NCBI GenBank assembly: GCA_020086605.1
Contig: JACBWW010000015.1
Coordinates: 4,021,642 to 4,085,641, forward strand
Direction: 5' to 3'
DNA length: 64,000 bases
From: Lanius collurio
Lineage: Eukaryota > Chordata > Aves > Passeriformes > Laniidae
Under the pieces are notes generated by a model that saw only the letters and a program-made list of their open reading frames with translations, made no database searches and was not told the origin of the DNA. The first letter of the stretch is position 1, and every line of letters begins with the position of its first letter. Below, piece after piece: positions 62,301 through 64,000 of this stretch. A program made the position numbers and the translations under genes.

Positions 62301-64000
62301 AAAAACAGTGTTATCAAAATCATTTAATGATTTTGAAATGTTTTTTAAACCACATTTTAAAACTTTCCTTTGTTTTGTGACCAAATCAAAGCTCTACTTT
62401 CTAAGTTAGTGTTTTAACAGTACTTACAGATTTCAATAGCTATCTCATAAAGTTTCATGTTCATTTTACATAGCAGTGTGCAGTTGTGAGATCTTTTATC
62501 TAAAAACCCAAATCCCGTCTCTTTAAAAGTTTTTTGAATATTTATGTGTGCAAAGATTTTCATTATTTATATTTTTGACACTAAGTCATTATACGACCCA
62601 CTGAAAAAGCTTAATTAATTGGATACAAATGCCTGTAGATTCTCAGATTATTCAAAACAAGCTTTAAATATTTTAAATTAGTGTTTCCAATTAAAATTGT
62701 ACGTCATATTGTCTTATGTAATTCTATTGTTCATTTTTGAAGTTACAGCTTCAGCTAAAAAATCTGCACTGATGTGAGCTGAGCTCAATTAGTTTCTGAT
62801 GTTCTGCCAAATTGCCTCATTACCTGTCATACTAACACACTACCAACACTTTCAAAGCTGTATTCTTTGCATACACATTAATCTCTTACTTCAAGAAAGT
62901 CTGGTGAGTAAAAACACAAAATCAGGAATGTGATTTATGCAAATTATCAGCTACCTGATGAATAACCTAGATTAAAACAGGTGATAAGTAGGAAAAATTT
63001 GTACGTCGTTCTCTGGTATTCAGAATTGTTTCAAGCAAAGAACTTTCTAAATCCCACTTGAGAGTTTTAGACACATTGGTTGCCCAGCAAATACATGAGT
63101 ATTTAAATCACAAGCAAAACTCTCAAGTGCAGAGTGCCCACAGTTCCAGTTTCTTTTATTCCCCTTGATTTCCCATTTGAAAGACCATAGAGATGTGAGA
63201 CCCATCCTCAGCTATGGCATTAAGATCCCACCAAAAAAACTGTTGAAGGCTTGAGAAGCCTGAAGACCCATTTACATCTCAAAATCAAAAAGACTAGGTT
63301 GTTCTTAGATATTTTCCTGTTCAGCATGTAGAAGATCACAATGCCAAATGGACAGTTTGGCAGACTTCACTTCGGTTCTTTTGGGTTTGGCTGGATCAAT
63401 GTAGTAAAGACACTCCATTAGGAAAACAGGAATCAGCCTGTCTTAGCAATATGCTGTTCTGTGTAAAACATTGTGGATTTGTTGAACAATACCTCTTAAA
63501 ATATCATCTTTCTCAGGCTCAATCATAAAATTCTATGTGCACTCCATTTTCAGAAATATTTTCTGAGGCTATGGGCAGACAGAGAAGATACTGTTGGGAA
63601 CACCTCTCTTCATATCTTTTAAGTTTGAATAAATTCCAACTCTTTTGCTAATCTACATTTTGCAGGAAGGTATTCCTATCACATATCTGGTTTAAGGTAT
63701 GTCTTGCAAAAATTACAAAATGCAGGTCTGCCTTATGGAGCAAGGACAGAGGGGGATTGGTCTCCTAACCTGGGTGATCGGGTAACAAGAATTGCAGTGT
63801 GTGCCTTTGAAGGCAGGAATTGCATATTTTGGACATTGCACATCCGATGGTTTTGAATTACCCCTCTGGTTTTTTTATTCTGATCATCTCCATGATGCTT
63901 TTGTGTCTGTAAATAGGTCTGTAAAATAACCAATAATCAAAACTCTTTTAGTGACTTAAAAGAAAACTCGTGTATTTTGTACCTAGACTGACATAAACAA
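59322..64000. other. AT-rich non-coding sequence
   Basis: No gene or transposon is recognised. A T-rich (TTTTG)n run lies at about 59394-59414, and a CAAAA-rich and C-rich low-complexity patch at about 61538-61600. Frames up to 95 codons (for example minus strand 60502-60789) have no family features or splice context. Confidence 0.55.

Noticed and set aside
1..64000. CRISPR arrays, operons, prophage or other bacterial systems
   Set aside because: No regularly spaced repeats, ribosome-binding sites or packed genes. Repeat families show that the DNA is avian.

Overview
This window looks like low-gene-density nuclear DNA of a bird, most likely a songbird. The evidence is the repeat content. There are five CR1 LINE 3' fragments and one avian ERVL-type solo LTR (TGTCCTGG...AAACCATGACA). 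A second solo LTR lies in minus orientation with CCAAT, TATA-like and AATAAA signals in the expected order. A third LTR-like complex carries a tRNA-Lys-derived segment. The background is AT-rich with A- and T-tracts, long stretches without open frames, and no operon-like packing. Species and chromosome cannot be fixed from sequence alone.

No protein-coding gene can be called with confidence. Nearly all open frames are under 115 codons, unrelated to each other, and either random or inside repeats. The one stretch that reads somewhat like an exon is on the minus strand near 16.4-16.6 kb, and it is only a weak candidate. The window is best read as a gene desert or the interior of a very large intron.

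Layout: 1-17.2 kb is AT-rich unique sequence with a few short tandem repeats and hairpins plus the exon-like frame. 17.21-17.76 kb is an ERVL-type solo LTR followed by an (AT)n microsatellite. 17.8-32.3 kb is unique sequence with microsatellites. 32.4-38 kb is busier: a CR1 tail, a minus-strand solo LTR (33.12-33.53 kb), an A-rich tract, a CpG-rich island (34.62-35.23 kb) and another CR1 tail. 43.39-45.16 kb is a composite LTR-derived element with 125-bp inverted arms, a decayed tRNA-Lys(CTT) segment and an LTR-like 3' end. 45.2-64 kb is unique sequence with a small CR1 tail near 50.7 kb, a tandem duplication near 57.9 kb and two opposed CR1 pieces at 58.7-59.3 kb.

Nothing here amounts to a gene system. 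The items most worth a second look are the foldback/tRNA-Lys composite at 43.4-45.2 kb, the isolated CpG island at 34.6-35.2 kb, and the exon-like frame at 16.4-16.6 kb. Family assignments rest on recalled avian repeat consensus sequences, not on a database search.
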